NCBI GenBank assembly: GCA_955652675.1 | Contig: CATPBP010000093.1 | Coordinates: 1-51,815, forward strand | Length of the DNA stretch: 51,815 bases | Source of the DNA: Candidatus Dormiibacterota bacterium | GTDB lineage: Bacteria > Chloroflexota > Dormibacteria > Dormibacterales > Dormibacteraceae | Direction: 5' to 3' | The notes under the pieces: generated by a model | Databases searched by the model: none | What the model was told of the DNA's origin: nothing | The model's input: the letters and a program-made list of their open reading frames with translations, nothing else | Position numbers and translations under genes: made by a program | In this document: positions 27,058 to 34,648 of the stretch, one piece after another | Position numbering within the stretch: the stretch's first letter is position 1 | How the letters are laid out: each line of letters begins with the position of its first letter

Positions 27058-27120
27058 CTACTTCGTTCCAGTAATGAATAACGCGCCGCGTCGAAAACTT
27101 GTTCCACTCGCAGACGGTTT

Positions 27121-27738
27121 TCAGGGCGCCAAGCGATCGATCCGCCACCCGATCCCATCTCGGTGGTATCTCAGCCGGTCATGCAGGCGGTTGGACCTAC
27201 CCTGCCAGAACTCCACTGCATCGGCCGGTATTCGATAGCCACCCCAGAATCCGGGCAGGGGCGGTGCTACAGGATAAAGGCTCTGCAGCCGCTGTACCTC
27301 CTCTTCGAGGATGTTTCTGCCGGGGATAACGCTGCTCTGGGCCGAAGCGAGGGCCGAGAGCCGGCTTCCGTATGGCCGGCCTGCCCAGTAAGCTTCCGAC
27401 TCCGCCCGAGAGGTGCGCTCCACCGGGCCCACCACCCGGACCTGACGGTGCAGGCGGGGCCAGTAGAAACACAGCGCCGCCCGAGGCCTCCCCGACAGCT
27501 CGAGCCCCTTCACGCTCTCGTAGTTGGTGAAGAAGACGAACCCGCGCTCGTCGGCCTGGTGCAGGAGGACCATCCGCACCGACGGATCACCCTGGGCGTT
27601 GGCGGTTGCCAGCGCCGTGGCGTTCGGCTGAGGCTCACCGGCCTGGTAAGCCAGGTCGAGCCAGCGCAGGAACTCACGGACAGGGTCGGCGTCGAGGTCC
27701 CCGGCGTCGAGCGGGCGGTCGGTGTCGAACGCGGTCAG
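27121..27738 (-). CDS. pdxH: Pyridoxamine 5'-phosphate oxidase, apparent CTG start
   Basis: FMN enzyme of vitamin B6 metabolism that oxidises pyridoxine or pyridoxamine phosphate to pyridoxal phosphate. Typical segments are RMVLLHQADERGFVFFTNYE, GRPRAALCFYWP, QVRVVGPVER, FWGGYRIPADAVEFWQGRSN (substrate and FMN contacts) and a C-terminal WRIDRLAP. The first ATG/GTG/TTG in frame is GTG 27579, which would remove the conserved helix and strand encoded upstream (VREFLRWLDLAYQAGEPQPNA). CTG 27738, overlapping the udgX stop as CTGA, restores a 205-residue protein of normal length. There is no strong ribosome site, so coupling to udgX is likely. The function is secure; the start is inferred. Confidence 0.87.
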   Translation of the reverse strand: MTAFDTDRPLDAGDLDADPVREFLRWLDLAYQAGEPQPNATALATANAQGDPSVRMVLLHQADERGFVFFTNYESVKGLELSGRPRAALCFYWPRLHRQVRVVGPVERTSRAESEAYWAGRPYGSRLSALASAQSSVIPGRNILEEEVQRLQSLYPVAPPLPGFWGGYRIPADAVEFWQGRSNRLHDRLRYHRDGIGWRIDRLAP

Positions 27739-28364
27739 CCGAGGTATTCCCGGATCAGGCGCAGATCTGCGATGAAGTGGTCCATCGCGAGGCGCCGGCT
27801 GGGCTCGTCCGCCGCCCTCAAGATCGAGCTCGGATGCACCGTGGCCATGATCGGCGGCCCCAAGGTGGAAGCCAGCAGCTGCCCTCGCTCTCGGGTGACC
27901 CGAAAGCCGCTTCCCAGCAGCGCCTGCGCCGCCGTGGCGCCCAAGCAGACGATGACACGGGGCTGGACGGCGGCGATCTCCGCCTCGAACCAGGGCAGAC
28001 AGGCCGCCACCTCCTCACGGTCCGGCCTCAGGTGGAGTCTTCGTTTTCCACGCGGCTCCCACTTGAAGTGCTTGACCACGTTGGTCACGTAGACCAGCGA
28101 GCGGTCGATCTCCGCCGCCTTCAGCGCCTCGTCGAGGATCTGGCCGGCGGGTCCCACGAAGGGCTTGCCCACCCGGTCCTCCTGGTCGCCGGGCTGCTCA
28201 CCCACCATCACCACACGAGCTTGGGGCGGCCCCTCGCCGAAGACCGTCTGCGTGCCCTTCTCCCAAAGATCGCAGGCCCGGCAGCCGGCCGCCGCCTCTT
28301 TGAGGGCGTCCAGTGAGCGGTCGTCGGGCAGCAGCTGCGCGACCGCCTGCCCCTCATCTACCAC
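27735..28364 (-). CDS. udgX: UdgX-type uracil-DNA glycosylase
   Basis: Family 4-like uracil-DNA glycosylase of 209 residues. The iron-sulfur ligands are Cys28, Cys31, Cys122 and Cys140. Motif A is GEQPGDQED at 55-63 and the later motif is HPSSILR. It carries the KRRLH segment (107-111) found in UdgX, whose histidine forms a covalent bond to the abasic deoxyribose after removing uracil; His111 is in that position. The length and the GEQPGDQED wording also match UdgX rather than ordinary UdgA. The GTG at 28364 is the only start nearby. It is divergent from the EcsC-like gene and followed, with a 4-nt overlap, by pdxH. Confidence 0.88.
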   Translation of the reverse strand: MVDEGQAVAQLLPDDRSLDALKEAAAGCRACDLWEKGTQTVFGEGPPQARVVMVGEQPGDQEDRVGKPFVGPAGQILDEALKAAEIDRSLVYVTNVVKHFKWEPRGKRRLHLRPDREEVAACLPWFEAEIAAVQPRVIVCLGATAAQALLGSGFRVTRERGQLLASTLGPPIMATVHPSSILRAADEPSRRLAMDHFIADLRLIREYLG

Positions 28365-28388
28365 GGTTCACCAGACTAACCTGGAGGT

Positions 28389-29126
28389 ATGGATCTGGAC
28401 ACGCTCCCGCCACACCTTCGCCCGATCATGCAGGCCCTGATGGCGACGCTGCGCACGCGGGAGTCGTCGATCCGAAAGCGCGTGGAGGACGTGAGGGCGG
28501 AGAACCCAGAACTTGGGCCGGAAGAGCTCTCCCGCAAGCTGATCCGCTCTACGCGGGCGAGGGTCGCGGCCACCGGGGCCGCCACCGGGGCGGCCGCCAT
28601 CGCCCCCGGCCTCGGCACCTTGATCGCCCTGGGCACGGCGGCCGGCCAGAGCCTCTACGCGCTGGAGCAGGAGACCGAGCTGGTGATGGCGATCGCCATG
28701 ATCTACGGCCACGAACTGGTCGATTCCGACGAGCGGCTCCTGGAGGCTCTGGTCGTGGTGGGCCTCGCCGGCGGGGCGGTCAAACTTCGCGAGAACGTGC
28801 TGGTCGCGGCGGGCGAGCGCATCTCGGTGGCCACGTTTCGAAGGCTGCCCCACGCCTGGCTGGGACGTGCCAGCGGGCGCGTGCTCGCCCTCCTCCTGGG
28901 TCGGGTGGCCGGCCAGCGACTGGCGGCCTCGGTCGCCAGGGCGGCTCCGCTGGCCATCGGCGTGGCCGCCGGAGCGGGCTTCGACTGGCTGGCCGTGACC
29001 GGCCTGGGTCGCGCCGCAATCCGCTACTACGGCAAAGGCGGACCGGTGGCGCGGGCGGCGGACAGTCCTCCCCCACCCCTGCCCGCGGACACCGAAGATC
29101 GCCTGAACGCCCACTCGGGCGACTGA
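28389..29126 (+). CDS. EcsC-like protein
   Basis: 245 residues that resemble the EcsC family, whose molecular role is unknown. A polar N-terminal helix region (1-55) is followed by a Gly/Ala-rich hydrophobic stretch (about 58-85, ATGAATGAAAIAPGLGTLIA), a helical middle with ERLLEALVVVGLAGGAV, and a second Gly/Ala stretch (about 165-200), probably membrane-associated. The C-terminal 25 residues are proline-rich and disordered. The GGAGGT before the ATG is immediately adjacent (0 nt), which is too close for normal use. It is divergent from udgX with a 24-nt gap. Confidence 0.65.
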   Translation: MDLDTLPPHLRPIMQALMATLRTRESSIRKRVEDVRAENPELGPEELSRKLIRSTRARVAATGAATGAAAIAPGLGTLIALGTAAGQSLYALEQETELVMAIAMIYGHELVDSDERLLEALVVVGLAGGAVKLRENVLVAAGERISVATFRRLPHAWLGRASGRVLALLLGRVAGQRLAASVARAAPLAIGVAAGAGFDWLAVTGLGRAAIRYYGKGGPVARAADSPPPPLPADTEDRLNAHSGD

Positions 29127-29292
29127 CGCTCCGCTCGCCGGCGCGGCCGGCGGCCGCTCGCCGGACGGCCGGCCAGGAAAGCCGGAGGCTTCCGCGACGA
29201 CTCTGTCGGAAGCTTGTGGAGGACCACTCCCACCGGCATCGGAGGCTCTCCAGCCACTTGTTCCTGCCAGGCCCTCTGGATCAGAGGTACTT

Positions 29293-29318
29293 TCCACAAG
29301 TTCTCCATATCTTGTGGA
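29293..29318. promoter_or_regulatory. Inverted repeat over the small-RNA promoter
   Basis: TCCACAAG (29293-29300) and CTTGTGGA (29311-29318) form a perfect 8-bp inverted repeat with a 10-bp spacer. The right arm covers the -35 hexamer of the promoter at 29312. A third copy, CTTGTGGA, lies at 29213-29220. The arms also resemble DnaA boxes (TTTCCACAA, and GAATCCACA on the other strand). The layout suggests binding by a repressor or by DnaA; no protein can be assigned. Confidence 0.5.
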
Positions 29319-29340
29319 TTCTCAGGACAGTTGCTACAAT
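29312..29340 (+). promoter_or_regulatory. Promoter of the candidate small RNA
   Basis: TTGTGG (29312-29317), 17-bp spacer, TACAAT (29335-29340). The -10 box is near consensus. Expected transcription start is about 29347. No ORF of useful length follows before a strong terminator. Confidence 0.65.
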
Positions 29341-29346
29341 ATGCCG

Positions 29347-29410
29347 CGCTACTCAGACACCCACCCCAGCCCTGGGAAGCCCGTCGAATTGGCGGGCTTC
29401 CTATCTTTTT
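29347..29410 (+). ncRNA. Candidate small non-coding RNA
   Basis: A well-spaced promoter and an intrinsic terminator enclose about 64 nt with no plausible ORF, inside a 386-bp gap between two converging genes. The predicted transcript has a single-stranded-looking 5' part, C/A-rich (CAGACACCCACCCCAGCCC), that could pair with G-rich ribosome sites, followed by the terminator stem. This is the layout of a trans-acting small RNA. I do not recognise a known family: it is too short for 6S, tmRNA, SRP or RNase P RNA. An alternative is that it is only the terminator of the upstream EcsC-like gene, but that gene ends 250 bp earlier. Confidence 0.5.
29375..29410 (+). terminator. Intrinsic terminator of the candidate small RNA
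   Basis: GGAAGCCCG (29375-29383) pairs perfectly with CGGGCTTCC (29393-29401) across a 9-nt loop, followed by TATCTTTTT. It is one of the best intrinsic terminators in the window and works on the plus strand; on the minus strand it would also lie downstream of the M20 peptidase. Confidence 0.85.
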
Positions 29411-29512
29411 GACTCCCGATCGGTACGCAAGGTGGCCCCGAGACGGGGCAGCTTCGCGGTGGTGAACCACTGGCCTGAAACGGCGCCCGAGGTGCGGCCG
29501 CCGGCCGGGAGA

Positions 29513-30871
29513 TCAGGCCTCGGCGAAACGGGCCAGCAGCCGGGCGACGTGGCGCGCCGCGTTTTGAAAGTCGACTATCCGCATGTTTTCGTTGGGGCTG
29601 TGAGCCAGGTTGCTGGCGCCAAAGCCGACACCGGGCGCGACCACAGGGACTCCCCTCTCTGTGAAGAGGTACTTGGGAGTCGTGCCCCCGGACATGGGCA
29701 CCAGCTGCGCCGGCTTGCCGTAGACCTCCTCGGCCGTCTCCACCACCAGGCCGACCAGAGGGTCATCCGGGTCGACCACGCCCGCCCGCTCCCCTCCCAG
29801 GATCTTGATCCCGACGTCGGGGAACCCCTCGCTGTCCAGGTGACGGCGAAGCTCCTCTGCCACCTCGAACGGGTCCTGGCCGGGCAGCAAGCGGAAGTCC
29901 AGCTTGGCGCTGGCCACCGCCGGTATGACGGTCTTGGAGCCCTCTCCCTGGTAACCAGCGCTCATGCCGGCGATGTTGCAGGTGGGGTCGAAAGGCGCGG
30001 CGGCCACGTCGGCGCCGGTCCGGCCGAGCAGCAGCTGGTCGAGGCCGAAGGACTCTTTGATCGCCTCCTCCTGGCTGGGCAGCGCCCCCAGCAGCTCACG
30101 CTGCCGCTCCGAGGCCGGACTGACGCCGTCGTAGAAGCCGGGGATGCGCACGCGCTCGTCGGGTCCTTTGAGGCTAGCCAGAGCCCACACGAGGCGCCAG
30201 GCGGCGTTGGGAATGAGGTTCGCGTTGCCCGAGTGACCGTCCCGGGAAAGCGACCGGACACCCAGCTCGACGTACAGCATCCCTCGGGCGCCAAGCGTAA
30301 TCTGCGGCCGGCCCTCGGCGTCGGTGCCGCCCTCCTCCCAGATCGCTCCGTCGCAGCGCAGGCGCTCCGCATACCGCTCGACAAAGGCGGGCAGGTTCGG
30401 ACTACCGACCTCCTCCTCCCCCTCCACCAGCCAGGTGAGATTGCAGGGAAGGCAGCCGTCGACTGCCAGGAGAGCGTCCACCGCAGCCAGCCGCGCCATC
30501 AGCTCGCCCTTGTCGTCCTTGGCGCCCCGGGCGAAGATCTTGCCGTCGCGCACGTCGGGCTGGAATGGCGGAGTCGTCCAGAGCTCGAGCGGTTCCGGCG
30601 GCTGGACGTCGTAGTGGTTGTAGAGCAGCATGGTCCGGCCGGCGTTCTTGCCCACGGCATGCGCCAGCACTATGGGATGGCCGTCGGACGGCAGCACTTC
30701 GGCCTCGAAGCCGCGGCTGGCCAGAAAGTCGGCGACCAGGTGGGCGCACTCCCCCACTCCCTCGTGGCGAGCCGACACGCTTGGCACCCGGCAGAGGGCA
30801 GCCAGCTCTGCCAGCCAGCCGTCAAGGTGCTGGCCGATGTGGCCGTCGATCTTCGCGAAGTCTTCCCTCAT
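29513..30871 (-). CDS. M20 family metallopeptidase (dipeptidase)
   Basis: 452-residue di-zinc peptidase of the M20 family (ArgE/DapE/dipeptidase group). The metal ligands and catalytic residues are in place: His86 and Asp88 in YNHYDVQP, Asp119 in ARGAKDD, Glu152 and Glu153 in EGEEEVGS, and a late His in FGASNLAHSPNE. A dimerisation domain with GHSGN lies between. It most resembles carnosinase-like dipeptidases; the exact substrate is not known. The GAGGAGG before ATG 30871 is only 1 nt away, which is unusually close. The start codon lies 21 nt downstream of the 3' end of tRNA-Pro, on the same strand. Confidence 0.9.
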   Translation of the reverse strand: MREDFAKIDGHIGQHLDGWLAELAALCRVPSVSARHEGVGECAHLVADFLASRGFEAEVLPSDGHPIVLAHAVGKNAGRTMLLYNHYDVQPPEPLELWTTPPFQPDVRDGKIFARGAKDDKGELMARLAAVDALLAVDGCLPCNLTWLVEGEEEVGSPNLPAFVERYAERLRCDGAIWEEGGTDAEGRPQITLGARGMLYVELGVRSLSRDGHSGNANLIPNAAWRLVWALASLKGPDERVRIPGFYDGVSPASERQRELLGALPSQEEAIKESFGLDQLLLGRTGADVAAAPFDPTCNIAGMSAGYQGEGSKTVIPAVASAKLDFRLLPGQDPFEVAEELRRHLDSEGFPDVGIKILGGERAGVVDPDDPLVGLVVETAEEVYGKPAQLVPMSGGTTPKYLFTERGVPVVAPGVGFGASNLAHSPNENMRIVDFQNAARHVARLLARFAEA

Positions 30872-30891
30872 GCCTCCTCGATTTTGCGGTG

Positions 30892-30968
30892 TGGTCGGGC
30901 GGGGCGGATTCGAACCGCCGGTCTCCTGCTCCCAAAGCAGGCGCTTTGCCGGGCTAAGCCACCGCCCG
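30892..30968 (-). tRNA. tRNA-Pro (UGG anticodon)
   Basis: Cloverleaf on the minus strand: acceptor CGGGCGG/CCGCCCG, D-stem GCTT/AAGC, anticodon stem CCTGC/GCAGG with loop TTTGGGA (anticodon TGG, G37), T-arm GGCGG-TTCGAAT-CCGCC, discriminator A. CCA is encoded, giving 77 nt. Confidence 0.96.
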
Positions 30969-31459
30969 CCGCTTCGAACTGGCGCCTCGCTCCTGCTATG
31001 GAACCCGTGCTCTCAGGAGCTGCCGCTGAATCGATCGGCGCGCCGTTCGCAAAGGGTAACCGACTACCAGAGGCCGCCAAGGAGCCGACTACCGGCTCAT
31101 CGAAGCCTTGGCGATCCGGGAAACCGAGCACCGGCTGGAGGGCATCGAGGACACCCTGATGATTGAGACGCGCGGTGGCCAGCTCGGCGCCGGCCATGGC
31201 CGCGGTTGCGATGGAGGACTCGTAGCCGGGGAACTGCCGAGCTGGTCCTGCAGCAAGGTCAGTTCCTTGAGTCTGCCGACAAGGGCGCTATCAACGCCCG
31301 ACACCTGTCCACCACCAGACATCAGGCGCCTCGGCCGAAAAGCAAGGACCAAACCGAGTGGGCAAGACAAGCGCAACAATACGGCGAGCCTTGCGTTATG
31401 GCCGGCCACGCTTCGGTGAACCGGCCCAGCTTCGACGGCTGAACCTCAGCTCGCCGGGC
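30969..31459. other. Unassigned region between tRNA-Pro and rdgB
   Basis: About 490 bp without a gene I can support. Open frames of 80-110 codons exist on both strands but none has a convincing start, ribosome site or recognisable motif. On the minus strand two frames seem to continue each other across a shift near 31240 (a VGRLKELTLLQDQL stretch, then a GYESSIATAAMAGAELATAR stretch reaching the tRNA), which could be a decayed gene. GC content is slightly lower than in the neighbours. Confidence 0.4.
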
Positions 31460-32050
31460 TCACTCGCGCGGAGTGCTTGAGGCCAGGGCGGTCAGCTCCC
31501 CGCTGGCGATCAGCGCGCGCACCGCGGCCGCCCGGTGGCTCCATCGGTGTTTCTCCGACGACTCCATCTCAGCGAACGTCCGGCCGACCTCGGGAACCCA
31601 GAAGATCGGGTCGTAGCCGAAGCCAAAGCCCCGGGAGCGAGGTTCCACCAGCTCGCCGATTCGCTCTCCGCTGAACCAGCTGGTGGCTTGGCCCGGAATG
31701 GCGAGCGCAACGGTGCAGACGAAGCGAGCCCGCCAGGGCCTAGGCTTCTCCGTCAACCGCGTGAAGAGGATCCGCTGGCGTTCCTCCTGGCTCTCGGCCA
31801 GCCGGGCGGAGTGCAGGCCGGGAAAGCCGTCCAGGGCCTCCACCTCGAGTCCGCTGTCGTCCCCCAGGGCGGGCTCCCCCGACGCGGCAGCCACGGCCTC
31901 CGCTTTTAGAGCCGCATTGGCCGCATACGAATGCCCCACCTCCTCTACACCCGGCTCGTGCCCCGCCAGTTCGAGGCCGAGGGCGCCCAGGAGATCCTCA
32001 TACTCGCGCAGCTTGCCCGGGTTGGCCGACGCGATCAGCAGCCGGGCCAG
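31460..32050 (-). CDS. rdgB: dITP/XTP pyrophosphatase (RdgB/HAM1), CTG start
   Basis: House-cleaning pyrophosphatase that removes ITP, dITP and XTP from the nucleotide pool. The N-terminal substrate motif is ASANPGKLREYEDLL (near residues 7-21), then GDDSGLEVEALDGFPGLHSAR and FGFGYDPIFWVPE, with SHRAAAVRAL at the end. The first conventional start is GTG 31939, which would remove the essential NPGK motif. CTG 32050 has a perfect GGAGGT (32062-32057) exactly 6 nt upstream and gives 196 residues, the normal length. No ATG, GTG or TTG lies in frame between the rph stop and 31939. Last gene of the murI-rph-rdgB block. Confidence 0.9.
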   Translation of the reverse strand: MARLLIASANPGKLREYEDLLGALGLELAGHEPGVEEVGHSYAANAALKAEAVAAASGEPALGDDSGLEVEALDGFPGLHSARLAESQEERQRILFTRLTEKPRPWRARFVCTVALAIPGQATSWFSGERIGELVEPRSRGFGFGYDPIFWVPEVGRTFAEMESSEKHRWSHRAAAVRALIASGELTALASSTPRE

Positions 32051-32062
32051 CGAACGACCTCC
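32048..32062 (-). promoter_or_regulatory. Shine-Dalgarno and CTG start of rdgB
   Basis: Minus strand: GGAGGT (32062-32057), 6 nt, then CTG (32050-32048). Same geometry as in trmI. Confidence 0.75.
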
Positions 32063-32092
32063 GAGGCCGTGGCCGGGTTTCCGGCCGCACCT

Positions 32093-32821
32093 CTAGCCAA
32101 GCTCTGCTATGGCTCGCTTCTGGTAGGTGATGAGCTCGCGGATTCCCTTGCTCGCGAGCGCCAGGAGCTCATCGAGCTGCCCTCGGCTGAGTGGCTCTTT
32201 TTCGGCGGTCGCCTGCAGTTCAATGAAGCGGCCGTCCTCCACCATCACCACGTTCATGTCCGTCTCGGCGAGGAAGTCCTCGGCGTAGTCGAGGTCCAGC
32301 CGGCTCTCTCCCTCCACGATGCCGGCGCTGACCGCCGCGACGTAGCTTCGCAGCGGGTTCGCGGACAGCATCCTGGCCTGCTGCATCCGTTTCACCGCCT
32401 GATGAAGCGCGCAATAGGCTCCAGTAATGGCCGCCGTCCGGGTCCCCCCGTCGGCCTGCAGGACGTCGCAGTCGAGGGTGATGGTTCGCTCGCCCAGTGC
32501 CTTCATATCGACGACGGTCCGCAGCGCGCGGCCGATCAGCCGCTGGATCTCGTGAGTGCGGCCCCCGATCCGGCCGGCGTTGGCCTCGCGTTGCCCGCGG
32601 TCGTGTGTGGCGCGGGGCAGCATCGAATACTCCGCCGTCACCCAGCCGTGGCCGCTGCCCCGCCGGTGGGGCGGCACTCTGTCCTCGACGCTGGCCGTTA
32701 CCCAGACACGCGTGCGCCCGGTCTCGACGAGCGCGGAGCCCTCGGCGTGCGCGTTGACGCCGAGCTCGATCTTGAAAGGGCGCAGCTGGTCAGGGTGTTC
32801 GCGGCCGTCAGGTCGGCTCAA
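32093..32821 (-). CDS. rph: Ribonuclease PH
   Basis: Phosphorolytic 3'-5' exoribonuclease that trims tRNA precursors. The typical N-terminus [18 protein letters not shown] is followed by [14 protein letters not shown], a long conserved core with [48 protein letters not shown] and [17 protein letters not shown]. The 242-residue length is normal. TTG 32821, two nt after the tatC stop, is the likely start; CTG 32827 overlapping that stop is the alternative. The frame is open far upstream within tatC, which is coincidence. Confidence 0.95.
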   Translation of the reverse strand: MSRPDGREHPDQLRPFKIELGVNAHAEGSALVETGRTRVWVTASVEDRVPPHRRGSGHGWVTAEYSMLPRATHDRGQREANAGRIGGRTHEIQRLIGRALRTVVDMKALGERTITLDCDVLQADGGTRTAAITGAYCALHQAVKRMQQARMLSANPLRSYVAAVSAGIVEGESRLDLDYAEDFLAETDMNVVMVEDGRFIELQATAEKEPLSRGQLDELLALASKGIRELITYQKRAIAELG

Positions 32822-32823
32822 GC

Positions 32824-33570
32824 TCAGCGGCCCGACACTTTGAGCAGAAGCGCCGTGCCCTCCCAGAAGAGGACGAGAGGGATGAAGACGATGAGCGGTG
32901 TGAGCGGGTCCAGTCCGGGCGTCATGACGTTGGCCAGCAGGCCCAGGCCCACGATCCAGTAGGCGTGGTTCTTGTAGAGCCAGCGCGTGCTGATGATCCG
33001 GAGCATCCCCAACGTCCAGAGGATGACCGGCATCTCGAAGACAACCCCGAAGGCGATGACAAGCGCCAGCACAAAGGCGAGCAGGTCGTCGCCCACGGGG
33101 AGGAAATGCAGCTCGGGGGGAGCGAAGCTGGTCAGGACCCGCATGAAAAGGGGTAGCGCGAAGAGCGCGAAGGATACCCCCAGCAGGAAGAAGAAGCTGG
33201 TGGCCGCGATCAGCGGCACCACGATCCGCTTTTCGTGGCGGTAGAGCCCCGGGCTCACGAACCACCAGAGCTGCCAGAAGATGATCGGCGCGGCGGCCAC
33301 GATGCCCAGGTACAGGGCGACCTTGAAACGCAGCAGGAAGGCGCCCGTCGGCCCCAGGAAGACCACGTTGTTCAGGCCTGCCCGGTGGATCAGCAGGCTC
33401 AAGGCCTCCGAAGAGAAGAACCAGGCCACGATGGTGCAGACGGTCCAGGCCGCGATCGAGATGATGAGCGCCCGCCGGAGAGCCTCCAGGTGCTCGATCA
33501 CCGTCATCCGGGCTTCCGGGTCCCTCTGGACGGAGGGGGGCTCCCCGCGGCCCCTGGTCAATAGGGCCAT
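32824..33570 (-). CDS. tatC: Sec-independent protein translocase TatC
   Basis: Six-helix receptor of the twin-arginine export pathway, 248 residues. The N-terminal [14 protein letters not shown] and the cytoplasmic loop [12 protein letters not shown] are the classic signal-peptide-binding parts, and [12 protein letters not shown] is the conserved helix 4 segment. ATG 33570. It follows tatA by 16 nt, forming a tatA-tatC pair without tatB, as is common outside proteobacteria. Confidence 0.96.
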   Translation of the reverse strand: MALLTRGRGEPPSVQRDPEARMTVIEHLEALRRALIISIAAWTVCTIVAWFFSSEALSLLIHRAGLNNVVFLGPTGAFLLRFKVALYLGIVAAAPIIFWQLWWFVSPGLYRHEKRIVVPLIAATSFFFLLGVSFALFALPLFMRVLTSFAPPELHFLPVGDDLLAFVLALVIAFGVVFEMPVILWTLGMLRIISTRWLYKNHAYWIVGLGLLANVMTPGLDPLTPLIVFIPLVLFWEGTALLLKVSGR

Positions 33571-33586
33571 CGCTGAACCGCTTGCT

Positions 33587-33871
33587 CTAGCGCTCTGTGT
33601 CGGACTTGGCCGCTTCGGTCGAGGCCTTTGAGGTGTCTGACGAAACCGTCGGCGACGTCTCCTTGGGCCTCACCTCGTCCGCCGGCGGCGGGCTCTCTCT
33701 CTCGGTCGTGGAGGATTTGACCTCGTCGATGATCTTGTCCGACTCCCGCCGGAACTCGCGAATGCCACGCCCGATTGCGCTCCCCAGCTCCGGCAGCTTG
33801 CCGGGGCCGAAGACGATCAGCACGATGATCAGAAGAATTATCAGGAAGCCGGGATGAACCCCAAAAGGCAT
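33587..33871 (-). CDS. tatA: Sec-independent protein translocase TatA
   Basis: 94-residue TatA pore-forming component. One membrane helix (about 8-21, GFLIILLIIVLIVF), the FGPGKLPELG hinge, an amphipathic helix (GSAIGRGIREFRRESDKII) and a Ser/Thr/Glu-rich tail. GAGGAG lies 5 nt before ATG 33871. Directly upstream of tatC. Confidence 0.95.
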   Translation of the reverse strand: MPFGVHPGFLIILLIIVLIVFGPGKLPELGSAIGRGIREFRRESDKIIDEVKSSTTERESPPPADEVRPKETSPTVSSDTSKASTEAAKSDTER

Positions 33872-33925
33872 TATGTCTCCTCTACCTCCAGGCGATTATA
33901 ACCACTGCTTGCCGCAGCTCCCGGG

Positions 33926-34609
33926 TCACCTGCGCTTGACCTGAACGCTGAGGATCCTGTCCCCGGCCGTGATCTGCCCCACCACGTCGAAGCCGAGGGT
34001 GACCGTCGCGAAGTGGTTGTAGACCGTGGCCGGGTCGCCTCCGGGCCAGGCGCTCTTGAGGATGAAGAACTGCGAGCCGCTGATCCCGTCGCCCGGGAAG
34101 CGGGCCATCCCCATCGCGCCGGGCACCCACTTGTCGCCCGGCCCAGGGGGCTCCGGCGGTATCTGGTAGCCGGGTCCGCCCCGCCCATTGTTCTCTGGGT
34201 CCCCGCTCTGCACGACCCAATCCTCCACGCGAAAGAAGGAGAGGCCGTCGAAGTACCCGTTTACCGCGAGGACGATGAAGTTGTTGACGGTCTTCGGGGC
34301 TGCCTTGGTCAGGAACACGAAGGTGAAGCTTCCCTTCGAGGTCGTTACGGTGCCGCTGTAGTTCTGCTTGGGGTCGATGCACATGGGCGGCGACCCACTG
34401 TATTGCCGTGGAGAGAGCTCCCGGGCCGTCTTGCAGCCGGCGAAGGCGCCGGCCGGCTGGGGATGGAGAAGGCGGTCGAGGCTGATGCCGCCCGCCACAA
34501 GGGCGGCCACAACCACCAGCACGATGGCGAGTGCCGGCAGCGGCCGCATCGGGAGCGGTGGCTCGGCCGCATCGGGAACAGGCGCTGGTCTCGCTCGGCG
34601 CTTCGACAC
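33926..34609 (-). CDS. Cyclophilin-type peptidyl-prolyl isomerase, membrane-anchored
   Basis: 227 residues: a short cytoplasmic N-terminus, one membrane helix (about 25-43, LPALAIVLVVVAALVAGG) and an extracytoplasmic cyclophilin domain from about 85. Typical pieces are NFIVLAVNGYFDGLSFFRVE, VVQSGDPENNGRGGPGYQ, GAMGMARFPGDGISGSQFFI. It would catalyse prolyl isomerisation of exported proteins, which fits its place next to tatA and tatC. A CATTAT hexamer ends 8 nt before GTG 34609 and could be a -10 for a near-leaderless message. Confidence 0.9.
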   Translation of the reverse strand: MSKRRARPAPVPDAAEPPLPMRPLPALAIVLVVVAALVAGGISLDRLLHPQPAGAFAGCKTARELSPRQYSGSPPMCIDPKQNYSGTVTTSKGSFTFVFLTKAAPKTVNNFIVLAVNGYFDGLSFFRVEDWVVQSGDPENNGRGGPGYQIPPEPPGPGDKWVPGAMGMARFPGDGISGSQFFILKSAWPGGDPATVYNHFATVTLGFDVVGQITAGDRILSVQVKRR

Positions 34610-34648
34610 GGCTGCAAATAATGCCTGACTGGGCCGGCCGGGCGGCCG

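Noticed and set aside
29293-29340. Replication origin, because of DnaA-box-like TTTCCACAA and GAATCCACA
   Set aside because: Only two or three imperfect boxes, no AT-rich unwinding region, no dnaA, dnaN or gyrase genes nearby.
28313-31159. A 948-codon open frame on the plus strand from udgX through to tRNA-Pro
   Set aside because: It runs antisense to udgX and the M20 peptidase and through a terminator and a tRNA; composition is Arg/Pro/Ala-rich as expected for a shadow frame in high-GC DNA.
32828-33265. Extension of rph upstream into tatC
   Set aside because: The conserved RNase PH N-terminus begins at the TTG at 32821; the extension is in the shadow of tatC.
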